A stretch of 64,000 nt of DNA. Source: Pararhodobacter zhoushanensis (GTDB lineage Bacteria; Pseudomonadota; Alphaproteobacteria; Rhodobacterales; Rhodobacteraceae). This document shows, in pieces, positions 1 to 8,143 of this stretch (position 1 is its first letter; the number at the start of each line of letters is the position of its first letter). The stretch spans positions 110,586 to 174,585 of the forward strand of contig NZ_REEZ01000008.1 of assembly GCF_003990445.1 (NCBI RefSeq), given 5' to 3'. Under the pieces are notes generated by a model. The model worked only from the letters and a program-made list of their open reading frames with translations. It made no database searches and was not told the origin of the DNA. The translations under genes were made by a program, and so were the position numbers.

Positions 1-756
1 ATGTTCCTGTTCATGGGCGCATGGCTTTTCGCCGCCGATCTGTCCAGCTGGTATCTTCTGCTCGCCTTCGGGGTTTTGGGCTGGCTGATGGGTGAGGCGG
101 GATGGCCCCGTCCGCCGCTGGTGCTTGGCTTCGTTCTGGGCAAGATCATGGAGCAATCGGCGATCCTCGCGTTGCAATCCTACGCGCTGGCCGACTTCAT
201 GACGCGACCGCAAACTCTGATCCTGATCGCCTGCGTGGTGCTTTTCCTCGGTTATTCAGCATGGAGCGCCTTGCGTACCGCCAAGGCTCTTGGCGACAAC
301 CCGGCGCAAGAAGGCGCGGTCAGGAATGCGTGGCTGTCGGTCGGCTTTGGCTTGGCGATGCTGGCGATCTTTGGCTGGGCCTTGTCCGAAGCACTGGACT
401 GGACGTTGTTCGCCAGAACCATGCCGATGATCATCACCATCTCGGGGATTGCCATTTTCCTGTTCACCATCACGACGGATTTCCGCCGCGGCCTCAGGGC
501 CGCACAAGGTCCGCTGATCGAAGCGCCGATGAAAACGGTGGTGTTCTTCGGGCTCTTGCTGGCGATGGTATTGGGCGCGTGGTGGGTCGGTCAGATGGTT
601 GCGATGACCGCGTTCGTGCTGATCTATCTGCTGGTCGTCGGCCGGGTCCGTCCGCTGTGGGGCGTGGCGCTGTATTCGCTGGGTGTTTTCTGCGTGCTGT
701 ATGGCCTTTACGCCGAAGTTCTCAACGTCCGCTTCCTGCGCGCTCACCTGTGGTGA
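1..756 (+). CDS. Tripartite tricarboxylate transporter permease, TctA C-terminus fused to TctB (5' truncated)
   Basis: This is the 3' part of an inner-membrane permease for the tripartite tricarboxylate (TTT) family, which works with a periplasmic TctC-type binding protein. Residues about 30-50 (GWPRPPLVLGFVLGKIMEQS) match the conserved end of TctA, where a glycine- and proline-rich segment precedes the last helices. From about residue 70 the protein continues into several hydrophobic helices like the small TctB subunit, so the gene looks like a TctA-TctB fusion. The frame is open at base 1, so the true start lies outside the window and the first ATG is probably internal. Its stop overlaps the stop of the convergent peptidase-like gene by 13 bp. 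The substrate is unknown. Confidence 0.7.
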   Translation: MFLFMGAWLFAADLSSWYLLLAFGVLGWLMGEAGWPRPPLVLGFVLGKIMEQSAILALQSYALADFMTRPQTLILIACVVLFLGYSAWSALRTAKALGDNPAQEGAVRNAWLSVGFGLAMLAIFGWALSEALDWTLFARTMPMIITISGIAIFLFTITTDFRRGLRAAQGPLIEAPMKTVVFFGLLLAMVLGAWWVGQMVAMTAFVLIYLLVVGRVRPLWGVALYSLGVFCVLYGLYAEVLNVRFLRAHLW

Positions 757-1928
757 GCGCGTACGCCTGCATCAAGGGCTGCCAGATGCGCATCGACGAC
801 CGGGGCCAGTAGCGCCGGATCAAGTTTGTCCAGCGTGTCCTGCGGGGTGTGAAACCACCGCGACTGGCCCAACACGGCAAATGCATGCGTGTATCCCAGA
901 TCGGCGATCGCCGAGAGTTCACCAGCGCCCCTGACGATGTCGCGGGTATCGTCAAGGCCTGACAACCCGCGGAACGCAATCGCACATGACGGCATCATCG
1001 CCGGTGTCGCCATCACGACCCGATTGGGGTCTGCGCTGCCGGTCATCCGGCCGTTCCGGACTTCCTGCTTGTCGTTCGCGGCAAGCGTGGCGCCGATATG
1101 AACCCAGACATCGGTCTGCCTTGGGGGCGGCGCAAGCTTCAGGGCTTCATGTGTCCCTGAGAAAGCCAGTTCATGACCCGTGGTGTTGATCAGAAATAGG
1201 GAATGGTCGGGGTACAAGGCAGGCAACCGCCGCGCCATCGCAATGAAGGCCGCCGTACCCGAACCGCGTTCGGTAAGGCAGCTGAAAAACCCCGTGCGCG
1301 GCGTAGACACCGCAATCCAGCGCGGGCCCGCATGGCGCTGCGCAATAAGGTTGGGCGACGTCATCTGATCAACACCGCCCTGCAGGGTCAGCGTCACCGT
1401 GCGCCCGGCCATCGCAAGGTACTGCGGCAACTCGTCGGGTTTGCCCATGACCAAGGGCACCGGCACATAGGCCCGGTCAGCATATGTGTTGAGACCCAGA
1501 ATATCCCCCGACGGGCCGGTCGCCAGCACGATCAACGCCTTTGCGCCGGCTGTCATCACCGACTCGATCAGCGGTGCCACAGGCGGCAGCCAGAGTGTCG
1601 AATGACGCGCATAAGGAAGAACCAGAACGGCGATTGCCCCGCTTGCCTGCGACGCCTGCACCGCGGCATGGATCACAACAAGCGGCGCCGTTACCATTCC
1701 CGGGATCATGTTGGGTTGCGCATAGAGCGTAAAATTGCCGCCAGTCAGCGACAAATGCTCGACCCGGTTCACGGGGATGGTCACGGGCTGTTGGGTAACC
1801 TGAAACCCGGCTGCCGCCAGTTCCGAGCTGATCCAACCCGCTGTTGCCATGTCCCCTGCGCTACCGGCGTGCTTGTTTCCGAACCCGGCATGTCTGCTCA
1901 GCAGCGTCGTCAATTCCTCATCCATCAT
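744..1928 (-). CDS. M28-family peptidase-like protein, metal ligands apparently lost
   Basis: A 394-residue protein with the layout of M28 (aminopeptidase Y/PA-domain) zinc peptidases: an N-terminal half that could hold a PA-like insert, then a C-terminal peptidase-like fold. The last part keeps the family motif FHTPQDTLDKLDP near residue 365. The positions that normally bind two zinc ions look degenerate: the usual HxD is replaced by STPRTG, the DN.SG motif reads ERGSG, and the usual EE reads HE. No signal peptide is obvious, so it is probably cytoplasmic. It starts at the first of two adjacent ATGs, behind a run of Gs. Without the metal ligands it may be inactive or have a different role. 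It is convergent with the TctAB gene. Confidence 0.65.
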   Translation of the reverse strand: MMDEELTTLLSRHAGFGNKHAGSAGDMATAGWISSELAAAGFQVTQQPVTIPVNRVEHLSLTGGNFTLYAQPNMIPGMVTAPLVVIHAAVQASQASGAIAVLVLPYARHSTLWLPPVAPLIESVMTAGAKALIVLATGPSGDILGLNTYADRAYVPVPLVMGKPDELPQYLAMAGRTVTLTLQGGVDQMTSPNLIAQRHAGPRWIAVSTPRTGFFSCLTERGSGTAAFIAMARRLPALYPDHSLFLINTTGHELAFSGTHEALKLAPPPRQTDVWVHIGATLAANDKQEVRNGRMTGSADPNRVVMATPAMMPSCAIAFRGLSGLDDTRDIVRGAGELSAIADLGYTHAFAVLGQSRWFHTPQDTLDKLDPALLAPVVDAHLAALDAGVRAHHR

Positions 1929-2366
1929 AAGCCCCCCTGGTTTGCACAGAGTCTATGGTGCGGCGGCGCATCGAGCAGCCGTCAAAGCGCGCGATCAGCC
2001 TTTGCAGGAAGCGAAAACTCCGCCCCTCTGCGAAGAGGTTTCACTGTGTTTTCGCGTTGTGGCGCAACGCAGCCTGAGAAGGTTTCGCACCCTGAATCCC
2101 TGCGGCCAGAGGAGAGGGATGAGCAAACCATCCCCCGCCCGCTAGCGCACTGGTCCAGCTACTTAGCGATGCTGTGCAAGCGGGGGTCGCTGTTGTGCTG
2201 AGTGGGCAAGGTCGTATCCTCCCTTGCTCACAACTAGAGCGCGTGATCCCTGCCGCGATCTGGCGCTGCTGTGAATGTGATCGCCGTTGACCGCGCGGTG
2301 CCTTGGAATGCGCATCGTGAGAGAGCATCACTATCGGTATCTACGTACGATCAGAAGGGCTTACCC
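1929..2366. other. Intergenic region without a recognised gene
   Basis: This 438-bp divergent region separates the M28-like gene from the SIMPL gene and must hold both promoters. It is rich in short inverted repeats such as GCGTTG/CAACGC near 2062-2078. The open frames crossing it are short or antisense and lack homology that I recognise. A stretch near 2070-2125 has fragments resembling a TPP riboswitch (CTGAGA, ACCC, GAA), but the P4/P5 arm is missing, so I do not call one. Confidence 0.5.
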
Positions 2367-3131
2367 ATGCGACTGAACTTTCAACGACTTGGCGGACGTC
2401 ACCTTGCCTTCTCCACGGCTCTGGCAACTCTGATGGCGGCCTCGGCTACGGCGCAGCCAATGCCCGACCTGCAATCATGTGGCACTGCCGGTCCTTCGCG
2501 GCTCAGTGTCGTGGGCGAAGGACAGTCGCGCACTGCCCCGGATCTGGCGACGGTGCAGGTCGGCGTGACCACCCAAGCCGACAGCGCAGCGGAAGCAATG
2601 CGCCTGAACGCGCAACAGCAGACGGCGGTGATTGAGGCCCTTAATGCTGCCGGGATTGCCAGCGAGAACCTGCAGACCTCGGGTGTGACCCTGTCCCCGC
2701 AAATGGCCTATAACGAGGGCCAGCCGCCCACCGTCACCGGGTATCAGGCCAGAAATATGGTCAGCGTCCGCATGTCGGACCTGACCCGCGTGGGCGAGGT
2801 TCTCGACACCATCGTGGCCGCCGGTGCCAACGAGATCAACGGCATCTCCTTTACTCTTGAGAACGCCGCGGACGCTATGGACGACGCCCTTCGCGCAGCC
2901 GTAGCCGATGCGCGGCGCAAGGCCGAGGTGCTGGCCGAGTCGTCTGGTCTCTCGTTGGGTGCTGTCATCACGGTTCGCGACCTGCCTTCTGGTGTCAGTG
3001 ATCCCAGCCCGATGATGCGCATGCAGGCCGATTCGGCAGGGTCAGTCCCCATCCAGGCGGGTGAAGCGAGTTTGGCCGCGCGCGTCGAAGTCGTGTACTC
3101 GCTGATCGGTGACGGCGCCTGCGCCCAATAA
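2367..3131 (+). CDS. SIMPL-domain (DUF541) periplasmic protein
   Basis: A 254-residue secreted protein of the SIMPL/DUF541 family, whose members (for example BP26 of Brucella) are periplasmic or outer-membrane-associated and of unclear function. A signal peptide spans about residues 1-32 and ends near ATAQP. The mature part opens with the family segment LSVVGEGQSRTAPDLATVQVGV and contains VADARRKAEVLAESSGLSLGAV, the helix and strand typical of SIMPL domains. I chose ATG 2367 because AGAAGGG lies about 7 bp upstream and the signal peptide starts there; an upstream in-frame ATG at 2271 has no such support. The gene is monocistronic, followed by three hairpins and the convergent liv operon. Confidence 0.85.
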   Translation: MRLNFQRLGGRHLAFSTALATLMAASATAQPMPDLQSCGTAGPSRLSVVGEGQSRTAPDLATVQVGVTTQADSAAEAMRLNAQQQTAVIEALNAAGIASENLQTSGVTLSPQMAYNEGQPPTVTGYQARNMVSVRMSDLTRVGEVLDTIVAAGANEINGISFTLENAADAMDDALRAAVADARRKAEVLAESSGLSLGAVITVRDLPSGVSDPSPMMRMQADSAGSVPIQAGEASLAARVEVVYSLIGDGACAQ

Positions 3132-3172
3132 CGATCAACCGCCCAGGCGTGTGGCGGCACTGGCAATCCGGC

Positions 3173-3269
3173 GGAAAGGGCCCCTCGCCCTTTCCTATCC
3201 GCCCGGTCGGCGGTACGAAAGCCGACCGGGCGCGAGAGAGGGCAAGGACTGCCAGAGCGAGCAGTCCTT
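3173..3269. terminator. Three consecutive perfect hairpins between convergent genes
   Basis: Three GC-rich inverted repeats lie end to end: arms 3173-3181/3187-3195 (9 bp), 3201-3211/3221-3231 (11 bp) and 3244-3252/3261-3269 (9 bp), all without mismatches. They sit between the SIMPL gene (+) and livF (-) and most likely act as bidirectional terminators for the two converging transcripts. None has a clean U-tract, so part of their role may be RNA stabilisation. Confidence 0.7.
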
Positions 3270-3318
3270 CACCGCTTGTGTCGGATCGGTTCCCGAAAGC
3301 CTTGGCCACCGCGCACCG

Positions 3319-3981
3319 TCAGACCACGACGTCGTGCAACGCGCCGCGCTCGATATGCAGCGTCTGCTCAGCGATGGCCTTGAGCAGGTTCGGGCTGGAT
3401 TCGGTCACAAGGATCGCGATATCGCGCTTTTTGTCGTGCAGCGTCGCCAGTGTGCGGGCGTATTCCAGCGCCAGCGCCGGGGCGAGGCCCTGAAACGGTT
3501 CGTCGAGCAAGAGCACTTTCTCGGCCACCATCAGCGCGCGCCCCAGAGCCACGATCTTGCCCTGCCCGCCCGAAACACCGCCGCCGGGGCGACTGCGCAG
3601 GGTGGTCAACTGGGGCAGGAGCGTGAAGATCTCGTCCAGCTTGCGGCGGCGTTCGGCCATGGGCATTTTCAGCGCCAGAGCGGGGACGAGGATGTTCTCC
3701 TCGACCGAGAAATCGCTGATCAAACGACGATCCTCGGGCGCGTAGCCGATGCCCAGACCGGCGCGGGCATAGGCGGGCTGCGTCATCAGTTCGGACCCGT
3801 CGATCTGCACCGAGCCGCCCTTGCTGGGCAACAGCCCCATGATCGCGCGCAGGGTTGTGGTCTTGCCCGCGCCGTTGCGCCCGATCAGGACCGTCGCCTT
3901 GCCTGCCTCCAGTGTGAACGAAACGTTGCGCAACACCTCGATGCCGGCGATCTCGACTTTCAGGTTTTTGACACTCAGCAT
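3319..3981 (-). CDS. livF: Branched-chain amino acid-type ABC transporter ATPase LivF
   Basis: The second ATPase of a HAAT (hydrophobic amino acid uptake) ABC transporter. Walker A is GRNGAGKTT (about residues 33-41), the signature is VSGGQGKIVALGRAL, and Walker B is VLLLDEPFQGLAP. It should act on the cytoplasmic face with LivG on the LivH/LivM channel. Its ATG at 3981 overlaps the livG stop by one base (TGATG); a GTG one codon earlier (3984) is also possible. It is the last gene of the SBP-livH-livM-livG-livF operon. The neighbouring DUF2848, amidase and phenol monooxygenase genes suggest a substrate other than ordinary leucine, isoleucine or valine. Confidence 0.9.
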   Translation of the reverse strand: MLSVKNLKVEIAGIEVLRNVSFTLEAGKATVLIGRNGAGKTTTLRAIMGLLPSKGGSVQIDGSELMTQPAYARAGLGIGYAPEDRRLISDFSVEENILVPALALKMPMAERRRKLDEIFTLLPQLTTLRSRPGGGVSGGQGKIVALGRALMVAEKVLLLDEPFQGLAPALALEYARTLATLHDKKRDIAILVTESSPNLLKAIAEQTLHIERGALHDVVV

Positions 3982-4742
3982 CACGCCACCCCCACCACGC
4001 TTTCCAGAACCCGCGGGTCTTTGAGAACCTCGGCCGGGCTTCCCTCGGCCATGATGGTGCCGGAACTCCAGACCACCACGCGGTCGGCGTATTTCTCAAC
4101 GATATCCATATCATGCTCAACAAAAAGCGCCGACAACCCACGTTGGCGCGCAGCGTGCATCAGGGTTTCCATGATCTCGAACCGCTCGATGGACGACACG
4201 CCCGAGGTCGGCTCGTCCAGCACCAGAAGCTTGGGATTGAGCGCAAAGGCCAGCGTGATGTCGGCCAGTTTGCGTTGCCCTTCGGGAAGCGTGCCAGTCA
4301 GCGTATGGGCGTGCTTTTCCAGCCCAAGCAGCTGCAGCAGGTCCATCGCTTCGTCGCGGTAGGCCGGGCGGTCAAGCGGCGTCAGCGCCTGCCAGATCCC
4401 ACGCCGCGCAGCAATGGACAGCATCAGGTTGTCGATCAACGTATGGTCGGTGAACAGCTGCGGGATCTGGAACGCCCGGGCAATGCCCTGCCGGGCAATG
4501 GCGCGCGGTTGCAGGCGGGCAATGTCGCGCCCCGCCAGCCGCACTGTGCCACGGGTCGGCTTCAGATAGCCGGTGCAGATGTTCAGGAACGTTGTCTTGC
4601 CCGAGCCATTGGGGCCGATGATTGCGACGAATTCGCCCTCGTTCACGGTCAGGCTGACCCCGTCGGCGGCTTTGACGCCGCCAAAGGCAATCTCGAGATC
4701 CCGTGCTTCCAGCAGGGCGGAGGGGGTGTTGGACTGGGTCAC
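3981..4742 (-). CDS. livG: Branched-chain amino acid-type ABC transporter ATPase LivG
   Basis: The larger Liv-type ATPase, about 253 residues. Walker A GPNGSGKTTFLN, signature LPEGQRKLADITLA and Walker B LLVLDEPTSGVS are visible. The signature begins LPEGQ rather than LSYGQ or LSGGQ, as in many LivG proteins. The GTG at 4742 is chosen because it overlaps the livM stop (4739-4741), which implies translational coupling; the longer open frame upstream lies inside livM. The N-terminus then reads MTQSNTPSALLEARDLEIAF. It pairs with LivF to power import. Confidence 0.9.
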   Translation of the reverse strand: MTQSNTPSALLEARDLEIAFGGVKAADGVSLTVNEGEFVAIIGPNGSGKTTFLNICTGYLKPTRGTVRLAGRDIARLQPRAIARQGIARAFQIPQLFTDHTLIDNLMLSIAARRGIWQALTPLDRPAYRDEAMDLLQLLGLEKHAHTLTGTLPEGQRKLADITLAFALNPKLLVLDEPTSGVSSIERFEIMETLMHAARQRGLSALFVEHDMDIVEKYADRVVVWSSGTIMAEGSPAEVLKDPRVLESVVGVA

Positions 4743-5686
4743 AGGACCTCCTCCGCTTTGGCCGCGCGGCGACCGCGCAGCAGACCGACAATGCCGTTGG
4801 GCAGGAAAAAGATGACCCCCAGCAAGGCAGCGCCAACGATCAGGTTCCATGCCTCGGCCGCATAGCCAACGGCGAGTGTATGGATGCCTTCCAGCGTGAT
4901 TGACCCGATGAACGGCCCGGCAACCGCGCTGAACCCGCCCAGAACCGCCGTCAGCACCAGATGGCCCGATTGCGTCCAGTAGAGGTATTCGGGCAGCACA
5001 TGCCCTACTGCCATCGCAGTAAGCGCACCGCCGATTCCCGCCAGCATTGCCGAGACACTATAAGCCGAAAGCAGCGTCGCCCAGGCCGAGACGCCCAGAT
5101 ATTCCAGCCGCAACTCGTTGGTGTGGATCGCGCTCAGCGCCTGTCCCATCGGGCTTTGCAGATAGCGGTGACCCAGCCAGCCCGCGCCCAGCATCAGGAT
5201 CAGGCAGGCGAAGAACAACACGCCCTCGAACGTTTGCCGTGCCGGCTCCCAGCCCAGAAAACTGGGCACGCCGACCCGCAAACCGTCAGTGCCGCCGGTC
5301 AGGCCATAGAGCTTGGAGAACAGGGAATAGAGCACCATCGACACTGCCAGATTGAGCATGGCGAAAAAGATCGCCCGGTAGCGCACGAGAAACGCGCCAA
5401 AGATCAGCCCGGCAACGCCTGAGACGACGGCAGCGGCAATCAGCCCGACAAAGAAATCACTGATCCCCGCTTTGGCGCTGAGAAACGCCACCGCATAAGC
5501 CCCAAGGCCAAAATACATCGCGTGCCCCAGCGAGATCAGCCCCGCGCGCAGCAAGAGCGCAACGCCGAGCGCCGCGAAGCCCTTGGCAATGGCCAGCGTC
5601 AGCATGAAGCGGGTGAAGGGAAAGACGACCGGCAGGGCCGCCAGCACAAGCACGGCGGCAATCAGCGCCAGCATTCGCTTTGACAT
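4739..5686 (-). CDS. livM: Branched-chain amino acid-type ABC transporter permease LivM
   Basis: A polytopic inner-membrane permease of about 315 residues with some nine hydrophobic segments. It has the LivM/LivH features GLISLGHAMYFGLGAYAVAFL near residue 50 and a C-terminal coupling region FIGSITLEGIHTLA. The ATG at 5686 has GGAG about 8 bp upstream; the longer frame only adds residues from the intergenic spacer. One base separates it from livH. With LivH it forms the channel of the transporter. Confidence 0.9.
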   Translation of the reverse strand: MSKRMLALIAAVLVLAALPVVFPFTRFMLTLAIAKGFAALGVALLLRAGLISLGHAMYFGLGAYAVAFLSAKAGISDFFVGLIAAAVVSGVAGLIFGAFLVRYRAIFFAMLNLAVSMVLYSLFSKLYGLTGGTDGLRVGVPSFLGWEPARQTFEGVLFFACLILMLGAGWLGHRYLQSPMGQALSAIHTNELRLEYLGVSAWATLLSAYSVSAMLAGIGGALTAMAVGHVLPEYLYWTQSGHLVLTAVLGGFSAVAGPFIGSITLEGIHTLAVGYAAEAWNLIVGAALLGVIFFLPNGIVGLLRGRRAAKAEEVL

Positions 5687-5687
5687 C

Positions 5688-6587
5688 TCAAATTCTCCGA
5701 ACCGGCGGCTTGCCGAACAGCCCATACGGGCGCACCAGCAAAACCAGCAGCATCACAATATACGGGGCGACCGCGTCCAGCTCGGGCACGTAATAGATCG
5801 CCAGCACCCGCACGAGAGCAACGATGATCGCGGCGAGAGCCGCGCCTTCGATCTGACCCAGCCCGCCGATGGCGGCGACGGCAAAGGCCAGCACCATGGT
5901 GTCCGCGCCCAGACCGGGGGCCACACCCATCGTCGGCGTGGCCATCGCCCCACCCAGAGCCGCCAGAAACACGCCCAGCGTGAAGGCAAGCGTGAAAATG
6001 CGGCGCGTGTTGATGCCCATGGCTTCGGACACTTCGCGGTCGGCGACGACCACGGCCAGCAGCCTGCCAGTGCGCGTGTGGCGGATGAACAGTCGGGTGC
6101 CAAACAGGGCCACGGCAGCGATAGCGATCAGCAGCAGCTGATAATTCAGATAGATGATGCCGCCGATCTCACTGATACCCAGCAGCGCCATGGGTGTGTC
6201 GGCGTACAGCGACGAGACACCAAAGACGAGCCGCTGCAGGTCTTCAAGGATCAGGAACAGCGCGAAAGTCACCAGAATCTGCACGGCCTCGCCGCGCCCA
6301 TAGGTCCAGCGCACCAGCGTCATTTCGATCAGCGGGCCAAACAGGGCAGCGACAAAGGCCGCCGAGAGCAACAGCGCAGGAAAGGTCAGCCATGGGTTCA
6401 GCCCGGCGCTGATGATCCACAGGCCAAAACTGGCCGCGACATAGGCACCGATGGAATAAAGGCTGCCATGCGCCACGTTGAGCACTCGCAGCACGCTGAA
6501 GGCCAGCGTCAGGCCGAAGGCGACGAAAAAGATGATCGCGGCATTGGCCAGCGCATCGACAAACAGGGGTATCAGGGTCGAGACCAT
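5688..6587 (-). CDS. livH: Branched-chain amino acid-type ABC transporter permease LivH
   Basis: A permease of about 299 residues. Family segments seen are VLRVLNVAHGSLYSIGAYVA near residues 30-50 and the cytoplasmic loop RHTRTGRLLAVVVADREVSEAMGIN, a hallmark of LivH. Start ATG 6587 is preceded by AGGA about 6 bp away. It is the first membrane component after the binding protein and is separated from it by a perfect GC-rich hairpin. Confidence 0.9.
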   Translation of the reverse strand: MVSTLIPLFVDALANAAIIFFVAFGLTLAFSVLRVLNVAHGSLYSIGAYVAASFGLWIISAGLNPWLTFPALLLSAAFVAALFGPLIEMTLVRWTYGRGEAVQILVTFALFLILEDLQRLVFGVSSLYADTPMALLGISEIGGIIYLNYQLLLIAIAAVALFGTRLFIRHTRTGRLLAVVVADREVSEAMGINTRRIFTLAFTLGVFLAALGGAMATPTMGVAPGLGADTMVLAFAVAAIGGLGQIEGAALAAIIVALVRVLAIYYVPELDAVAPYIVMLLVLLVRPYGLFGKPPVRRI

Positions 6588-6609
6588 GGGTTTCCTCGTG
6601 CAGATCGGG

Positions 6610-6642
6610 GGCGGCCCGGATCCCGTGCAGGACCGGGCCGCC
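6610..6642. terminator. Intercistronic hairpin after the binding-protein gene
   Basis: The arms 6610-6619 (GGCGGCCCGG) and 6633-6642 (CCGGGCCGCC) pair perfectly over 10 bp. The hairpin lies between the binding-protein stop (6649) and livH. There is no U-tract on the transcribed strand, so it more likely protects the upstream binding-protein mRNA or partly attenuates than fully terminates. Confidence 0.65.
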
Positions 6643-6648
6643 GGGTCA

Positions 6649-7941
6649 TCATTCGGCGGTAGCCGGAACGAGGAAGGGTGCAAAGAACTCTGGGCTGAGC
6701 GAGGCAATCCACGCGATCGGATCTGTGCCCATCGGCGGCATCAGTGCCGATCCGTCAAAGCGCGTCAGCTGGGTCATCGCCGGATGGTCGACACCCTCGA
6801 CAGCACCCACGGTGCCGACAATCTGATCGACGGGTGCATCGTTATCACCCCGGAAGGTGATCGTGCCGGTCATCGTCTCAACCGTCAGCCCCTCAAGTGC
6901 TGCAATCAGCGCAGCCGAATCCGGCCAGGCACCGTCATTGTCAGCAAGCGCCTTTTCATAAGCCGCTTGCAGCACCAGGAACGCGTTCACCATCTTCATC
7001 GTCGGAAACACCGGATCCTCGCCGAACCGCGCGCGGTAGGCTTCAGCGAACGCACCGGCGCGGCCGATCTCGGTGGCCTCGGGCGAGCGCCAGTAACCGT
7101 CGCCCAGCACGCCAACGATGGTGCCTTCGGGCACATCGACGGTTTGCAGGATCGTCTCACCCAGCGCCAGCACGACGGTGCTTTGCCGGAACAGACCGCG
7201 CGGCATCGCCTGACGCACGAAGTTTTCCAGATCAGCGCCCCAGAGGTTCGAGAAGATCACGTCGGGGCGCGCTGCCGACAGGCGCGAAATCTCGGTCTGA
7301 TAGGTCGAGGCCCCCAGACGCGGGAACAGCTCGGCCACGATCTCGATCTCGGGGTTGATGGCTTGCAGCGTCGCCTGAACGATGGCGGCGGCATCATGGC
7401 CGAACGAATAGTCGGGGTTGATGAAAGCCACGCGGCGCACATCAGGATTCTGCGCCAGGAAGTACAGCGCATAGGCCATGAACTCGGGGATCGTGTTGCC
7501 GTTCGGGCGATAGTAGTACGACGATGCGCCGTCCAGCAGCAGCTGGTGGGTGTCGCAGTTCCACGCCAGCGTCGGCATTTGCAGCTGTTCGGTCACCGGG
7601 GCAAGCGCCAGACAATTGCCCGAGGACAGCGCGGCGATCATCGCCTCGACCGTGCCACTTTCGGCCAGACGGCGGTATTCGGAAATCACGCCCTGCGCGC
7701 CCTGCCCCTCATCGACATAGGTCGGCACGATCGGCACGCCACCGATGCCACCCTCGGCGTTGATCTGCTCGATGATCAGCTCGGCCCCCTGACGACCGGG
7801 CATCCCGTAAGCCGCTGCCGGCCCCGAGGTGAAGGTGAAGACGCCGACGCCCAGTTCAGCCGGGCGGTCCTGCGCTTGTGCCGCTCCGGTGACGGACAAG
7901 GCAGCCGCCAGCGCGATGGAAAGGATTTTCGGATGTCTCAT
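6649..7941 (-). CDS. Periplasmic substrate-binding protein of the Liv-type ABC transporter
   Basis: A 430-residue type I periplasmic binding protein (Leu/Ile/Val-binding family). A signal peptide covers about residues 1-23 and ends AQA. The mature protein opens LGVGVFTFTSGPAAAYGMPGRQGAELIIEQIN, the usual first strand and helix of the fold, and contains VRRVAFINPDYSFGHDAAAIVQ. ATG 7941 has GGGAG 8-10 bp upstream; an in-frame ATG at 7974 would put extra residues before the signal peptide. It heads the five-gene liv operon. The operator-like palindrome at 8013-8030 lies upstream. The ligand is unknown; the DUF2848, amidase and HpaB neighbours point to an aromatic or amide compound. Confidence 0.9.
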   Translation of the reverse strand: MRHPKILSIALAAALSVTGAAQAQDRPAELGVGVFTFTSGPAAAYGMPGRQGAELIIEQINAEGGIGGVPIVPTYVDEGQGAQGVISEYRRLAESGTVEAMIAALSSGNCLALAPVTEQLQMPTLAWNCDTHQLLLDGASSYYYRPNGNTIPEFMAYALYFLAQNPDVRRVAFINPDYSFGHDAAAIVQATLQAINPEIEIVAELFPRLGASTYQTEISRLSAARPDVIFSNLWGADLENFVRQAMPRGLFRQSTVVLALGETILQTVDVPEGTIVGVLGDGYWRSPEATEIGRAGAFAEAYRARFGEDPVFPTMKMVNAFLVLQAAYEKALADNDGAWPDSAALIAALEGLTVETMTGTITFRGDNDAPVDQIVGTVGAVEGVDHPAMTQLTRFDGSALMPPMGTDPIAWIASLSPEFFAPFLVPATAE

Positions 7942-8000
7942 GTCGGGCACTCCCTGAGTGGTGCTTGGCTGCATGGTGTTTTGGTCTTTTGCCGTGACTC

Positions 8001-8030
8001 GACGATAATCGTCTTGTGAAATATCACAAG
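8001..8030. promoter_or_regulatory. Overlapping palindromes in the liv / DUF2848 divergent promoter
   Basis: Two abutting inverted repeats are present: GACGAT-A-ATCGTC (8001-8013) and CTTGTGA-AATA-TCACAAG (8013-8030). The core GTGAAATATCAC of the second recurs, inverted, in front of the marR-hpaC-hpaB operon (13843-13854). The second could overlap a rightward promoter (TTGTGA at 8014, TATTGT at 8036). The adjacent GntR regulator at 8824-9531 is the obvious candidate to bind here. Confidence 0.6.
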
Positions 8031-8143
8031 CACATTATTGTCTCAGCTGTCAAGAACGCCTCCCTGCCCAACCGCCTCCCCCCGTCTTCCGGCGTCAGGT
8101 TGGCCGTTCGACACGCAGTTTTTTTGCTTAAGGATCAAAGAAG

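Noticed and set aside
2070-2125. TPP riboswitch-like fragments (CTGAGA, ACCC, GAA)
   Set aside because: The conserved P4/P5 arm and the GCG-AGGGA end are missing, spacing is too short, and the downstream gene is not thiamine-related.
6478-8019. Plus-strand open frame (513 codons) opposite livH and the binding protein
   Set aside because: It runs antisense to a clear periplasmic binding protein with signal peptide; no motif in the antisense frame.
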